The notes: a model not told the origin generated them from the letters alone. Numbered from the stretch's first letter, positions 8,832-17,032 are shown. The stretch is DNA of 64,000 nucleotides from UBA1240 sp045599185 (GCA_045599185.1 JAZRVO010000031.1:62001-126000); one strand, 5' to 3'. Made by a program: numbers and translations.

Positions 8832-9749
8832 TCATTCTGTCGTGGCTGGTTTTCCGGCAGCGGGCTGCCTGCTTTTTCTGGCAGCAGGCGCTTTGTAATC
8901 CACCGTTCCCGTTGCAATGTTGTATGCAACGCCCCGGAAGGCAGAGGGCGACTTGCCGAAATGCCGCTTGAAAGCCTTGGAAAACGTAAAAGTGTCTTCG
9001 TAGCCCACATTTTCAGCAATTTCTGCTACGCTCATTGCATTTTCTCCAAGCATTTTTGCTGCCATTTTCATCCGGTATGTAAGCAGATAATCCTGCAGCG
9101 AATAGCCGGTTGATTTTTTGAAAAGCCGCGTAAGGTAACTTCTGTTAAGTCCAATGGCGTTGGCAATGTCTTCAATTTTTACGGGTTCTGCATATTTAAG
9201 CTGTATATAGGAAATAACATTCTTAACGTAAATCATGGAATTGCGTGTGGACACGTCGCGCCCGGCTTCCGAATTCCTTATGATGTAATCGCATATCTGG
9301 TAAAGCGTGCCTATGCAGAAATACTGGCGCGTATAGTTTGCAATCATGCTGCGAAGTAGTTCTTCAATTTCGTCGGCACAGTTAAAAAGCGTGTACACGG
9401 GGTTTTCCGGCGTAACGCCGGCTTCCTTCAATATAAGGGGAATTTTGGGTCCGCCAATGTGCAGCCAGATGTATTCCCACGGGTCGTCCTTGTCTGCCTG
9501 ATAGAAAGCGGTAGTGTTTTCCGGAATGAGGAAAACCTGCTTTGGACCTATGTGGTATTTTTTTCCGTTTATTTGAAGAATGCCTTTGCCCTTAACCACA
9601 AAGTGCATGATGATGCGCCTTTTTACAAAATGCCGGTAAGAATAAAGCGGTTCGCACTTGTAAGAACCAAGCTCATACAGATAGAAATCATCCGAATCTT
9701 CGTAATTAACAAACTTGCAGAAATCGCAGCCCGTCAGTTCCTGTGCCAT
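8832..9749 (-). CDS. AraC-family transcriptional regulator of the alpha-galactoside locus
   Basis: The N-terminal ~140 residues form a cupin-like sensor (MHFVVKGKGILQINGKKY, LIPENTTAFYQAD). The C-terminal part has the double helix-turn-helix of AraC proteins: IEDIANAIGLNRSYLTRLFKK, then SVAEIAENVGYEDTFTFSKAFKRHFGKSPSAFR. The organisation matches MsmR/RafR-type sugar regulators. A basic/Ala-Pro-rich tail follows the second HTH. It is transcribed away from the alpha-galactosidase gene with 157 bp between the starts. That gap holds a GTCACA...TGACATAAAA element repeated upstream of the binding-protein gene, the probable binding site. Confidence 0.9.
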   Translation of the reverse strand: MAQELTGCDFCKFVNYEDSDDFYLYELGSYKCEPLYSYRHFVKRRIIMHFVVKGKGILQINGKKYHIGPKQVFLIPENTTAFYQADKDDPWEYIWLHIGGPKIPLILKEAGVTPENPVYTLFNCADEIEELLRSMIANYTRQYFCIGTLYQICDYIIRNSEAGRDVSTRNSMIYVKNVISYIQLKYAEPVKIEDIANAIGLNRSYLTRLFKKSTGYSLQDYLLTYRMKMAAKMLGENAMSVAEIAENVGYEDTFTFSKAFKRHFGKSPSAFRGVAYNIATGTVDYKAPAARKSRQPAAGKPATTE

Positions 9750-9795
9750 TCCAGCCCCCTTGCCAGCAGTATTCTGTTTTTAAGTATAAAGCATA

Positions 9796-9816
9796 AGTCA
9801 CATTTTGACATAAAAA
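9796..9816 (+). promoter_or_regulatory. Candidate AraC-type operator, copy 1 (alpha-galactosidase promoter)
   Basis: Sequence AGTCACATTTTGACATAAAA contains the inverted halves GTCA and TGAC. It is matched at 16 of 20 positions by 12117-12136, upstream of the transporter. It lies ~90 nt before the galactosidase start. Confidence 0.5.
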
Positions 9817-9906
9817 AATCAAATAAAACCATTAAGGGATTGAAATTCCTGCCCTATACTGTGCACATACAGATGTTTTTACATTTACTTTTTACGGGAG
9901 TTCGTA

Positions 9907-12105
9907 ATGAATATTATTTTTCATAAAGAATCAAAACAGTTCCATTTAAGCAATGATAAAATCAGCTATATTCTCGCAGTAACGCCAAGCGGTGAACTTG
10001 GTAACCTGTATTTCGGTAAAAAAATCCACGACAGAAACGACATGTCCTATATGTTTGTTAGCGGCGGAATGCCCGTTGTTGCAGTTGATGCAGATACGGA
10101 ATCTTATGCCATGGAACTGAACCGTCAGGAATATCCTTCCTTTGGTACTACGGATTTTGGTACGCAGGCCTTTGAAGTTGAACAGGCTAACGGTTCGCGC
10201 GTAACTTCTTTTGTGTACAAAAGCCACACCATTTTTAGCGGCAAAAAAGGCCTTGCCGGTTTGCCAGCAACCTATGCCGCAGAAAACGAAGCAATGACCC
10301 TTGAAGTGGAACTTGAAGACACTGTGGCAGAAATGACGCTTGTTCTTTCTTATACCATTTTTAAGGATTATGCCGCCATTGCCCGCCACGCCACATTTAA
10401 AAACAATGGCGAAAACCGGGTAATTCTTACACGCGCGTTAAGCTGCTGCCTTGATTTGCCTGACCAGAACTACGAATGGATGCAGTTTTCCGGCGGCTGG
10501 GCGCGTGAAAGAATTCCTGAAATAAAAAAACTTTCTACGGGAACAGTATTAATAGAAAGCAAGCGCGGTGCTTCCAGTGCAAACCAGAATCCGTTCGTAA
10601 TAATTAAGCGGCCAAATACAGACGAATTTGCCGGAGAAGCAATCGGGCTTTCCTTTGTGTACAGCGGAAACTTTATTGCGCTTGCCGAAGGCAACAACTA
10701 CGACAGGCTTCGTCTGCTTATGGGCATTCACCCAGACCGTTTTGAATGGCCTCTTGATAAAGGCCAGACTTTTGAAACGCCGGAAGTTGTAATTGCCATG
10801 AGCAGCAGCGGACTGAACGGCCTTAGCCAGACCTACCACAAGCTTTATAACAACAATCTTGTACGCGGAAAATGGAAAAACCGGCCGCGCCCGATTCTTA
10901 ACAACAACTGGGAAGCAACCTTTATGGACTTCACCGAAGAAAGCATTCTTAAGATTGCAAGAAAGGCAAAAGAAGCAGGCGTGGAACTGTTCGTTCTTGA
11001 CGACGGTTGGTTTGGCGAACGCAATGACGATACCGCAGGTCTTGGCGACTGGGTAGAAAATCCTGCAAAACTGCCTGAAGGCATTGCCGGTCTTGCCAGA
11101 AAAATAAGGGCTTTAGGGCTGGATTTCGGCTTTTGGATTGAACCTGAAATGGTTAACCCGAACAGCAACCTTTACCGCCGTCACCCGGACTGGGTGCTTG
11201 CCGTTCCGGGACGCAAGTCGTCACTTGGCAGGCACCAGCTTGTTCTGGATTTTTCGCGGCCGGAAGTGGTGGATGCCATTTTTGACATGCTTTACAAAGT
11301 TATGAAAGATGCACCGGTGAGCTACATCAAGTGGGACATGAACCGTGTCCTTACCGAAGTTTACAGCCTTGGTTCTTCTGCGGATTATCAGGGAACGATA
11401 TACCACAGGCACATAATGGGCGTTTATTCCCTTTACGAAAAACTCATAAAGGCTTTTCCGGACATTCTTTTTGAATCGTGCTCATCCGGCGGAAACAGGT
11501 TTGATGCCGGAATGCTTTATTACGCACCGCAGGCATGGTGTTCCGACAACACTGACGCAATTGACCGCGTGCGCATTCAGTACGGTTCTTCCTACGGCTA
11601 CCCGATTGTTTCCATCGGTTCGCATGTTTCGGCAGTGCCAAACCAGCAAACCGGGCGTACCGTTTCAATAGAAACTCGCGGAAACGTGGCCTATTTTGGT
11701 ACTTTCGGCTACGAGCTTGACCTTAACGAAATAAGTGACGAAGAGTTTGAAACCGTTAAGAAGCAGGTTGAATTTATGAAGGCAAACCGGGAACTGTTGC
11801 AGTTCGGCACTTTTTACAGGCTTCGTTCGCCTTTTGAATCAGACCAGAGCGCATGGATGGTTGTAAGCGAAGACCGTAAAAAGGCAATTGCAGGCTTTTA
11901 CTGCATGCGTTCACGGGTAAACACCCTGCCGGGCTTTTTAAAGCTTGCCGGGCTTAACGCAGATTTGGTTTATACAATGGAAGGCAGGGAATTTTACGGT
12001 GACGAACTTATGAATTCGGGCTGTCCGCTTGCCATGTTCAGCGGTTCTGAATTTTCGGTTTCTAAGGATTTTGCTTCGTTTGTGACGGTTATAGAAGCAA
12101 AATAA
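9907..12105 (+). CDS. agaA: Alpha-galactosidase, glycoside hydrolase family 36
   Basis: Removes terminal alpha-1,6-galactose from raffinose-series sugars and melibiose. At 732 residues it matches the GH36 AgaA/RafA group. The N-terminal ~320 residues are the beta-sandwich. The TIM barrel follows with FVLDDGWFG at about residue 359. The nucleophile aspartate is in YIKWDMNR (about residue 477), and the acid/base aspartate is in WCSDNTDA (about residue 545), after ESCSSGGNRFD. There is no signal peptide, so it is cytoplasmic and acts on imported oligosaccharides. The site GGGAG lies before the ATG. It is divergent from the AraC regulator and followed by the ABC importer. Confidence 0.95.
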   Translation: MNIIFHKESKQFHLSNDKISYILAVTPSGELGNLYFGKKIHDRNDMSYMFVSGGMPVVAVDADTESYAMELNRQEYPSFGTTDFGTQAFEVEQANGSRVTSFVYKSHTIFSGKKGLAGLPATYAAENEAMTLEVELEDTVAEMTLVLSYTIFKDYAAIARHATFKNNGENRVILTRALSCCLDLPDQNYEWMQFSGGWARERIPEIKKLSTGTVLIESKRGASSANQNPFVIIKRPNTDEFAGEAIGLSFVYSGNFIALAEGNNYDRLRLLMGIHPDRFEWPLDKGQTFETPEVVIAMSSSGLNGLSQTYHKLYNNNLVRGKWKNRPRPILNNNWEATFMDFTEESILKIARKAKEAGVELFVLDDGWFGERNDDTAGLGDWVENPAKLPEGIAGLARKIRALGLDFGFWIEPEMVNPNSNLYRRHPDWVLAVPGRKSSLGRHQLVLDFSRPEVVDAIFDMLYKVMKDAPVSYIKWDMNRVLTEVYSLGSSADYQGTIYHRHIMGVYSLYEKLIKAFPDILFESCSSGGNRFDAGMLYYAPQAWCSDNTDAIDRVRIQYGSSYGYPIVSIGSHVSAVPNQQTGRTVSIETRGNVAYFGTFGYELDLNEISDEEFETVKKQVEFMKANRELLQFGTFYRLRSPFESDQSAWMVVSEDRKKAIAGFYCMRSRVNTLPGFLKLAGLNADLVYTMEGREFYGDELMNSGCPLAMFSGSEFSVSKDFASFVTVIEAK

Positions 12106-12116
12106 GTGGCGGTAAA

Positions 12117-12136
12117 TGTCACAAAATGACATAAAA
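12117..12136 (+). promoter_or_regulatory. Candidate AraC-type operator, copy 2 (transporter promoter)
   Basis: Sequence TGTCACAAAATGACATAAAA is a 5-bp inverted repeat (TGTCA / TGACA) followed by the same ATAAAA as copy 1. It lies 219 nt before the binding-protein start, just after the galactosidase stop. Confidence 0.5.
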
Positions 12137-12209
12137 TCGGCACGTAAAAACATACACAGCTGAAAAATTGGGTGTTACCATTCTTTCAGACTTGGTTAAG
12201 TAGCCAATT

Positions 12210-12305
12210 GCCTAAAGCAACGGGTGTTGCTTTAGGCTTACATTTAAGGTTTGCAGCGAACCTTAAAACCGGAAAGGTTAGGGTAATGCGAAAGCGTGCC
12301 TTAAC
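12210..12305 (+). promoter_or_regulatory. Structured leader of three consecutive hairpins before the binding-protein gene
   Basis: Hairpin 1 (12210-12237) has a perfect 12-bp stem with loop GGGT. Hairpin 2 (12243-12267) has a perfect 9-bp stem TTTAAGGTT / AACCTTAAA. Hairpin 3 (12277-12305) has stem GTTAGGG / CCTTAAC capped by a GC-GAAA-GC tetraloop. None is followed by a T-run. I do not recognise a riboswitch class. It may stabilise the transcript or regulate translation. Confidence 0.5.
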
Positions 12306-12354
12306 TCGGTATTGATGCATGAATATCATAAATAATTAGGAGGAAAATTAATTT

Positions 12355-13638
12355 ATGAAAAAAAGAATTGGTTCGATTTTAACTTCTGCATTGGCAGTTC
12401 TGGCTTGTGCAATGACAATCATGTCATGCTCGGGAGAAAAGAAAAACTCAGCAGCAGCCAAATCGTCTGCTCCGCTGACAATAACAATCTGGGATGAAGG
12501 ACAGCGTTCTGGACTTCAGCAGATTGTAGACGACTGGAGTGCCCAGTCTGGCGTAAAGGCAACAATTCAGGTTGTAGACTGGAATAACTACTGGACACTG
12601 CTTGAAGCCGGTGCTGTTGGCGGCGAACTTCCAGACGTATTCTGGATGCATTCAAATGTTGCCCAGATGTACATGGAAAACGACCTTCTGCTTGATTTGA
12701 CACAGAAGATTGCTTCTAGCGATAAAATTAACCTTAGCAATTACTACGAAGGAATTACAAAACTGTACAACTCAAAAGGCAAACAGTACGCAGTTCCAAA
12801 AGACATCGATACAATCGCCCTGTGGTACAACAAGACAATTTTTGACGAAATGGGCGTTGCATATCCTGATGAAACATGGACATGGGACGACTTTGCCGCC
12901 GCTGCAAAGAAACTTACAAATGCCAGCCACTGGGGCTACGCAATTCAGCCGGGTAACAACCAGGAAGGCTATTACAACACAATCTATTCAATGGGCGGCT
13001 ACGTTATCAGCGATGACAAAAAAACTTCTGGTTTTGACAACCCTAACACAATTAAGGCCGTTAAACTGTTTACTGACATGATTGCAGCCGGTTACTGCCC
13101 TGATTTGAACACTGTTTCTGAAACAGCACCAAACGAACTTTTGTGCGCCGGAAAAGTTGCAATGTCAATCAACGGTTCATGGATGCTTGCCGGTTACCGC
13201 GACAACGAATATTCGGCAGCAAACTGCGACGTTGCAGTTCTTCCGTTCACTAAAACACCGGCAGACCGCGTTTCAATTTACAACGGTTTGGGCTGGGCAG
13301 CAGCAGCAAACGGAAAGAATACTGAAGCCGCATGGAGCCTGATTGAATACCTTGGTACAAAAGAAGCACAGATTAAGCAGGCACAGCTTGGCGTTACAAT
13401 GGCAGCATACAAAGGCTGTTCTGACCAGTGGGTTAATACAGTTAAATGCTTTAACCTTGACGGCCACATGAAAATGCTGGATGCAAAGCTTGTTTTCAGA
13501 CCATATTCAAGAAACACTGTTGTATGGGAAGATATGGTTACTGAAAAACTTAAGGATGCATGGACTGGTTCTAAACCGGTAGAAGCTGTTTGTAAAGACA
13601 TTGCTGCTGCAATGAACGAAGCACTTGCTGAAGAGTAA
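12355..13638 (+). CDS. ABC sugar-binding lipoprotein (family 1 extracellular solute-binding protein)
   Basis: Captures oligosaccharides at the cell surface and delivers them to the two permeases that follow. The 427-residue protein starts with a lysine-rich signal and hydrophobic core ending in a lipobox-like MSC at residue ~25. A flexible Ser/Ala-rich linker follows. The body has MalE/MsmE-type features: TIWDEGQRSG, YAVPKDIDTIALWYNKTIFDE, and KVAMSINGSWMLAGY. GGAGG lies 12 nt upstream of the ATG. Its position after the GH36 gene suggests alpha-galactosides (raffinose, melibiose, stachyose) as substrates; the exact ligand cannot be read from sequence. Confidence 0.92.
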   Translation: MKKRIGSILTSALAVLACAMTIMSCSGEKKNSAAAKSSAPLTITIWDEGQRSGLQQIVDDWSAQSGVKATIQVVDWNNYWTLLEAGAVGGELPDVFWMHSNVAQMYMENDLLLDLTQKIASSDKINLSNYYEGITKLYNSKGKQYAVPKDIDTIALWYNKTIFDEMGVAYPDETWTWDDFAAAAKKLTNASHWGYAIQPGNNQEGYYNTIYSMGGYVISDDKKTSGFDNPNTIKAVKLFTDMIAAGYCPDLNTVSETAPNELLCAGKVAMSINGSWMLAGYRDNEYSAANCDVAVLPFTKTPADRVSIYNGLGWAAAANGKNTEAAWSLIEYLGTKEAQIKQAQLGVTMAAYKGCSDQWVNTVKCFNLDGHMKMLDAKLVFRPYSRNTVVWEDMVTEKLKDAWTGSKPVEAVCKDIAAAMNEALAEE

Positions 13639-13679
13639 TAGAAACACAGGATTGTAAAGTTTTATGTAAAAAAAGTTAC

Positions 13680-13719
13680 CTAAGGGTGCAGTACAGTTTT
13701 TTGTACTGCATTCCCTTAG
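13680..13719 (+). other. Intergenic hairpin between binding-protein and permease genes
   Basis: CTAAGGG-T-GCAGTACA pairs with TGTACTGC-ATT-CCCTTAG around a short T-rich loop. There is no T-run after it. Such hairpins after binding-protein genes commonly protect the upstream mRNA so that more binding protein than permease is made; here that is an inference. Confidence 0.6.
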
Positions 13720-13748
13720 TTCAAACTGGCCGGAAAAGGAGAATGCTT

Positions 13749-14639
13749 ATGGACAGAATAAGAAGAACATCAAGGGAAAAGGACGAGATGTTTTGGGGCT
13801 GGATGTTTATCATTCCCACAATGCTCGGCTTAATCATTCTGAACATATTTCCTATTTTTCAGACAATATACCAGAGCTTTTTCAAAACCGGAGATTTTGG
13901 AAGAGGCAATGTATTTGTAGGATTATTGAATTATAAAAAAGTATTTGGCGACGCTGAAGTATGGCAGTCTTTGTGGAATACCGTAAAGTACGCAATTATC
14001 GAAGTGCCGGTTTCGTTCGTCATTGCCCTGATGCTTGCAGTTTTTTTAAACAAGAACATCAAGGGAAAAGAAATTTTCAGAACATTATTCTTCCTTCCTA
14101 TGGTTGCTGCCCCGGCGGCAATTGCAATGGTATGGAAGTGGCTATATAACTCAAACTTTGGTCTTTTCAACAACATTTTAGGCGTAAAGATAAATTGGAT
14201 TTCAGACCCGAACATTGCAATTTATTCACTTGCGGCAATCGGTATATGGTCGGTAGTTGGGTACAACATGGTTCTTCTGCTTGCCGGCCTTCTTGAAGTT
14301 CCCCGGGACTTTTATGAAGCCGCATCGATTGACGGTGCAAACGGTGCGCAGCAGCTGTTTCACGTTACCATTCCGATGATTTCGCCTACAATTTTCTTTG
14401 TGCTTACAACAAGAATGATTGCCGCCCTGCAGGTGTTTGACGTTATTTACATGGTAATTAACTACAACAACCCGGCACTTAAAAAAACCGAATCCCTTGT
14501 TTATTTGTTCTATAAATATTCATTTGAACAGAGTAAGAAAGGCTACGGCGCAACGGTAATTGTAGTGCTGCTTGTTGTTACCATGATTGTTACGGCAATT
14601 CAGCTTATTGGCCAGAAAAAATGGGTTCACTACAACTAA
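13749..14639 (+). CDS. ABC sugar transporter permease 1 (MsmF/MalF type)
   Basis: Inner-membrane channel subunit with about six transmembrane segments. The EAA loop that contacts the ATPase is at about residue 201 (YEAASIDGANGAQQLFHVTIP). The start was placed at ATG 13749: AGGAG lies 7 nt before it, whereas the in-frame ATG at 13743 would leave only 1 nt. At 296 residues it has the normal length. The next permease begins 13 bp after this stop. Confidence 0.93.
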   Translation: MDRIRRTSREKDEMFWGWMFIIPTMLGLIILNIFPIFQTIYQSFFKTGDFGRGNVFVGLLNYKKVFGDAEVWQSLWNTVKYAIIEVPVSFVIALMLAVFLNKNIKGKEIFRTLFFLPMVAAPAAIAMVWKWLYNSNFGLFNNILGVKINWISDPNIAIYSLAAIGIWSVVGYNMVLLLAGLLEVPRDFYEAASIDGANGAQQLFHVTIPMISPTIFFVLTTRMIAALQVFDVIYMVINYNNPALKKTESLVYLFYKYSFEQSKKGYGATVIVVLLVVTMIVTAIQLIGQKKWVHYN

Positions 14640-14652
14640 GGGAGGAATGAAA

Positions 14653-15477
14653 ATGAGAAACACAGCAAAAGAAAGTATTATTTATTCCATCCTGATTCTG
14701 TTTTCCGCCATTATGATAATTCCCTTTGTGTGGATGTTCCTTACGGCATTTAAAACCGTTGCCGAAACCATGCAGGTAGATCCTTTCGTAATCGTTCCAA
14801 AAGTGTGGCAGTGGGAAAATTTCCGCAAGGTTATTGAAGCAATGGACTTTATAAAGCTGTACGAAAACACCCTGCTTATGATTGCCCTTAGGGTTTTGTG
14901 CGCGGTCATTACGGCGTCTCTTAGCGGCTATGCCTTTGCGCGCCTTAAGTTTAAGGGAAAGAACCTTGTGTTCGGCATCGTGCTTTTTCAGATGATGATT
15001 CCGACGCAGGTTTTCATTATTCCGCAGTACATTATGGTAAGCAAATTGCACCTTACAAACAGCGTTTGGGGGCTTCTGTTTCCGGGCCTTGTAACCGCAT
15101 TCGGCACTTTCCTTTTGCGGCAGGCATATATGGGGCTTCCAAAAGACCTTGAAGAAGCCGCACGCCTTGACGGTTGCAGCATTCCGGGCACGTTCCTGCT
15201 TATTATGGCACCGCTTACAAAGTCTTCGCTTGTTGCACTGGGAATTTTTACAACGGTTTTTGCCTATAAAGACCTTATGTGGCCGATGATTGTATGCCCT
15301 GACAGCACCAAAACAACCCTTGCAAGCGCCCTTGCAAAAATGAACGGCCAGTATCAGCAGAAATATCCGGAACTGATGATGGCGGCGCTCATCGCCTGCG
15401 TTCCAATGATTCTGCTTTACGTTCTGTTCCAGAAGCAGTTTATTGAAGGCATAGCAACTTCCGGCGTTAAGCTGTAA
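14653..15477 (+). CDS. ABC sugar transporter permease 2 (MsmG/MalG type)
   Basis: Second channel subunit: 274 residues, about six membrane segments, and the EAA loop LEEAARLDGCSIPGTFLLIM. The start was chosen at ATG 14653, with GGAGG 7 nt upstream; the ATG at 14647 is too close to that site. No ATP-binding subunit follows, so the importer must borrow an MsmK/MalK-type ATPase encoded elsewhere, as is common in sugar importers of this class. Confidence 0.93.
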   Translation: MRNTAKESIIYSILILFSAIMIIPFVWMFLTAFKTVAETMQVDPFVIVPKVWQWENFRKVIEAMDFIKLYENTLLMIALRVLCAVITASLSGYAFARLKFKGKNLVFGIVLFQMMIPTQVFIIPQYIMVSKLHLTNSVWGLLFPGLVTAFGTFLLRQAYMGLPKDLEEAARLDGCSIPGTFLLIMAPLTKSSLVALGIFTTVFAYKDLMWPMIVCPDSTKTTLASALAKMNGQYQQKYPELMMAALIACVPMILLYVLFQKQFIEGIATSGVKL

Positions 15478-15552
15478 ATTGCGCCGCTGCAAAAAAAAGC
15501 AAATATAGCGGTACATAATAGAAAAAAGTTGAAATTTTATAAAAAACAAAAC

Positions 15553-15598
15553 CAGCCCTGTAAAACAGAAGAGTCCTTCAATCTTGCAGGGCTGTTTT
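15553..15598 (+). terminator. Terminator after the sugar transporter operon
   Basis: The stem CAGCCCTG / CAGGGCTG has a 26-nt loop that can form an inner GAAG/CTTC pair. It is followed by TTTT. Weaker than the other terminators here. Confidence 0.55.
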
Positions 15599-15655
15599 GT
15601 AGATTTTCTTCTTCCTGAAAGAAAAGAAAAAAAACTTAAAGCCGCCTTAATAATT

Positions 15656-15925
15656 TCACTCTTTTATAGTTATTTTTTTGCAGTTAAATCTTAATTGAGG
15701 ATCCAGCCCATGCTCAATAAATACTTGATTATACTCATTAGCTGCGAACTCTAAATCCAACAAACAATGTTTACCTTGATCTGAAGTTGGATTTATTTTA
15801 TTTTCAGCCATGAATTCAAGTATTGACTGAATTTTAGTGAAAGCAGCAAAAGCTTTTGATTTCTTGCAAAGATTTTCAATTGCATTGTCTTCCATCACAT
15901 CTTTTGCAATATCCATCAAACTCAT
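15656..15925 (-). CDS. Small protein of unknown function (cassette gene 4)
   Basis: The start was placed at ATG 15925 because AGGAGA lies 7 nt upstream; a longer form would start 14 codons earlier. It encodes 89 residues beginning MSLMDIAKDVMEDNA, soluble and mildly charged, with no membrane segment or signal peptide. I do not recognise it. It is the last of four minus-strand genes in an AT-rich stretch, 95 bp after the third, and may share their transcript. Base composition differs from the flanking metabolic genes, suggesting acquired DNA. Confidence 0.6.
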   Translation of the reverse strand: MSLMDIAKDVMEDNAIENLCKKSKAFAAFTKIQSILEFMAENKINPTSDQGKHCLLDLEFAANEYNQVFIEHGLDPQLRFNCKKITIKE

Positions 15926-16020
15926 TATGTTATCTCCTGCGATTATAAGATTTATAAAAGTATTCATCAGAATTCAATTATATCTATCTGAAAACTTATC
16001 AGATAAATGCTGTAATAGCA

Positions 16021-16311
16021 CTAGGATACTCTTATCATTGGGATTTTTGTATTTCCAACATATACTTCTGGTTCCGTGATTACCAAATGTTCTGCCGATT
16101 TAATTTGTGCAACAACAACAAGTTCTTCTCCATCGATAACTATTACTGATTGGAGAGTATAGTTCTCCAAAATTTCTTTGAGAGTTCGTTTTGCTGTATC
16201 TGAAAGTTTCCCATTGATGATTAATTTGATGTGAGATGACTTCAATTTAAATGCTGATTCATACTCAACCCTTATTTTTGCAGTTTTATAAATTCCTTCA
16301 TAAGCTTCCAT
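16021..16311 (-). CDS. Small protein of unknown function (cassette gene 3)
   Basis: Encodes 96 residues, soluble, with a probable beta-rich C-terminal half (SVIVIDGEELVVVAQIKSAE). GAGAGGAAA precedes the ATG, and only 2 bp separate it from the stop of gene 2, so the two are cotranscribed. No known family recognised. Confidence 0.65.
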   Translation of the reverse strand: MEAYEGIYKTAKIRVEYESAFKLKSSHIKLIINGKLSDTAKRTLKEILENYTLQSVIVIDGEELVVVAQIKSAEHLVITEPEVYVGNTKIPMIRVS

Positions 16312-16313
16312 TT

Positions 16314-16577
16314 TTATTTCCTCTCAATATTTACAGTCATATTTTCGTTATAATTGTTGAATCTCTTTTCATCTATTGAAGTTGAAAATTTATAACCATT
16401 TTTATTCATGTAGTCTTTTACATTTTCCTTTGCTTTTTTTAAGCTGAAAATTTCATGTCCCGGAACACTCGGAAGTTTTTCTCCAGAAAAATCTACAGAA
16501 TTCATATCAGAATCTTCGATAACAATTCCTACTCCATACAATCTAATGACAGCATCTTTTGTTTTCAATTCAGACAT
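16314..16577 (-). CDS. Small protein of unknown function (cassette gene 2)
   Basis: Encodes 87 residues with GAGGTGG before the ATG and 10 bp from gene 1. The C-terminal portion (YMNKNGYKFSTSIDEKRFNN) resembles the corresponding part of gene 1 (SMRKHGLKFVNKDDEKALKN), which hints at distant paralogy. No recognised domain or membrane segment. Confidence 0.65.
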   Translation of the reverse strand: MSELKTKDAVIRLYGVGIVIEDSDMNSVDFSGEKLPSVPGHEIFSLKKAKENVKDYMNKNGYKFSTSIDEKRFNNYNENMTVNIERK

Positions 16578-16587
16578 AATCCACCTC

Positions 16588-16893
16588 TTACTTTTTTAAT
16601 GGAAATGATATGAAGAAACCACCGTTGTCCGGGTTATTTTCTATTTCCTTGATATTTTTCAAGGCTTTCTCATCATCTTTATTTACAAATTTCAAACCAT
16701 GTTTTCTCATGCTGTTAAGTCCAAGTTCAATTGCGTCTGTATAATTATATGTAGAGATAACTGTTTTACCCATAAATGAAAGATGGAATTTCCCTTCACG
16801 TCTTGATATTTCATCAGCCTGAAAATGATCACTTTCTTCCCAAAATTCGCCCCATTGCACAATTACTGTTCCTTGATTAATTGAAATATCCAT
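16588..16893 (-). CDS. Small protein of unknown function (cassette gene 1)
   Basis: The start was placed at ATG 16893, preceded by AAGGAGAA. The longer frame up to 16935 has no ribosome-binding site. It encodes 101 residues with an N-terminal stretch that looks like beta strands (GTVIVQWGEFW, KFHLSFMGKTVIS) and a charged helical middle. First gene of the minus-strand cassette, directly beside the palindromic divergent promoter shared with the XRE regulator. Function not recognised. Confidence 0.65.
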   Translation of the reverse strand: MDISINQGTVIVQWGEFWEESDHFQADEISRREGKFHLSFMGKTVISTYNYTDAIELGLNSMRKHGLKFVNKDDEKALKNIKEIENNPDNGGFFISFPLKK

Positions 16894-16953
16894 AACAACT
16901 TCTCCTTGAATTACAATATAAAAAGCTGTAATCAACTTTTATAAATACAATAT

Positions 16954-17025
16954 ATTATATTGGGTTAATGGTCAATAAATTCATAGTTTTATAATATGAT
17001 TTATGACCGGGTAATCCAACATAAT
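16954..17025. promoter_or_regulatory. 72-bp interrupted palindrome in the divergent promoter region
   Basis: The outer arms ATTATATTGGGTTA (16954-16967) and TAATCCAACATAAT (17012-17025) are reverse complements at 12 of 14 positions. The inner arms GGTCAATAAATTCAT (16970-16984) and ATGATTTATGACC (16996-17008) also pair, with two single-base gaps. A TTGACC/TATTGT pair with 17-bp spacing (16975 to 16947, minus strand) could be the cassette promoter. TATAAT at 16990-16995 could serve the regulator. It has the layout of an autoregulatory operator. Confidence 0.7.
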
Positions 17026-17032
17026 ATGCTGT

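Noticed and set aside
12210..12305. c-di-GMP (GEMM), mini-ykkC or other known riboswitch in the binding-protein leader
   Set aside because: None of the conserved core sequences of the classes I know is present; kept only as an unclassified structured leader.
14605..15549. A 314-codon minus-strand open frame opposite the second sugar permease
   Set aside because: Lys/His/Asn-rich shadow of a well-supported membrane gene.
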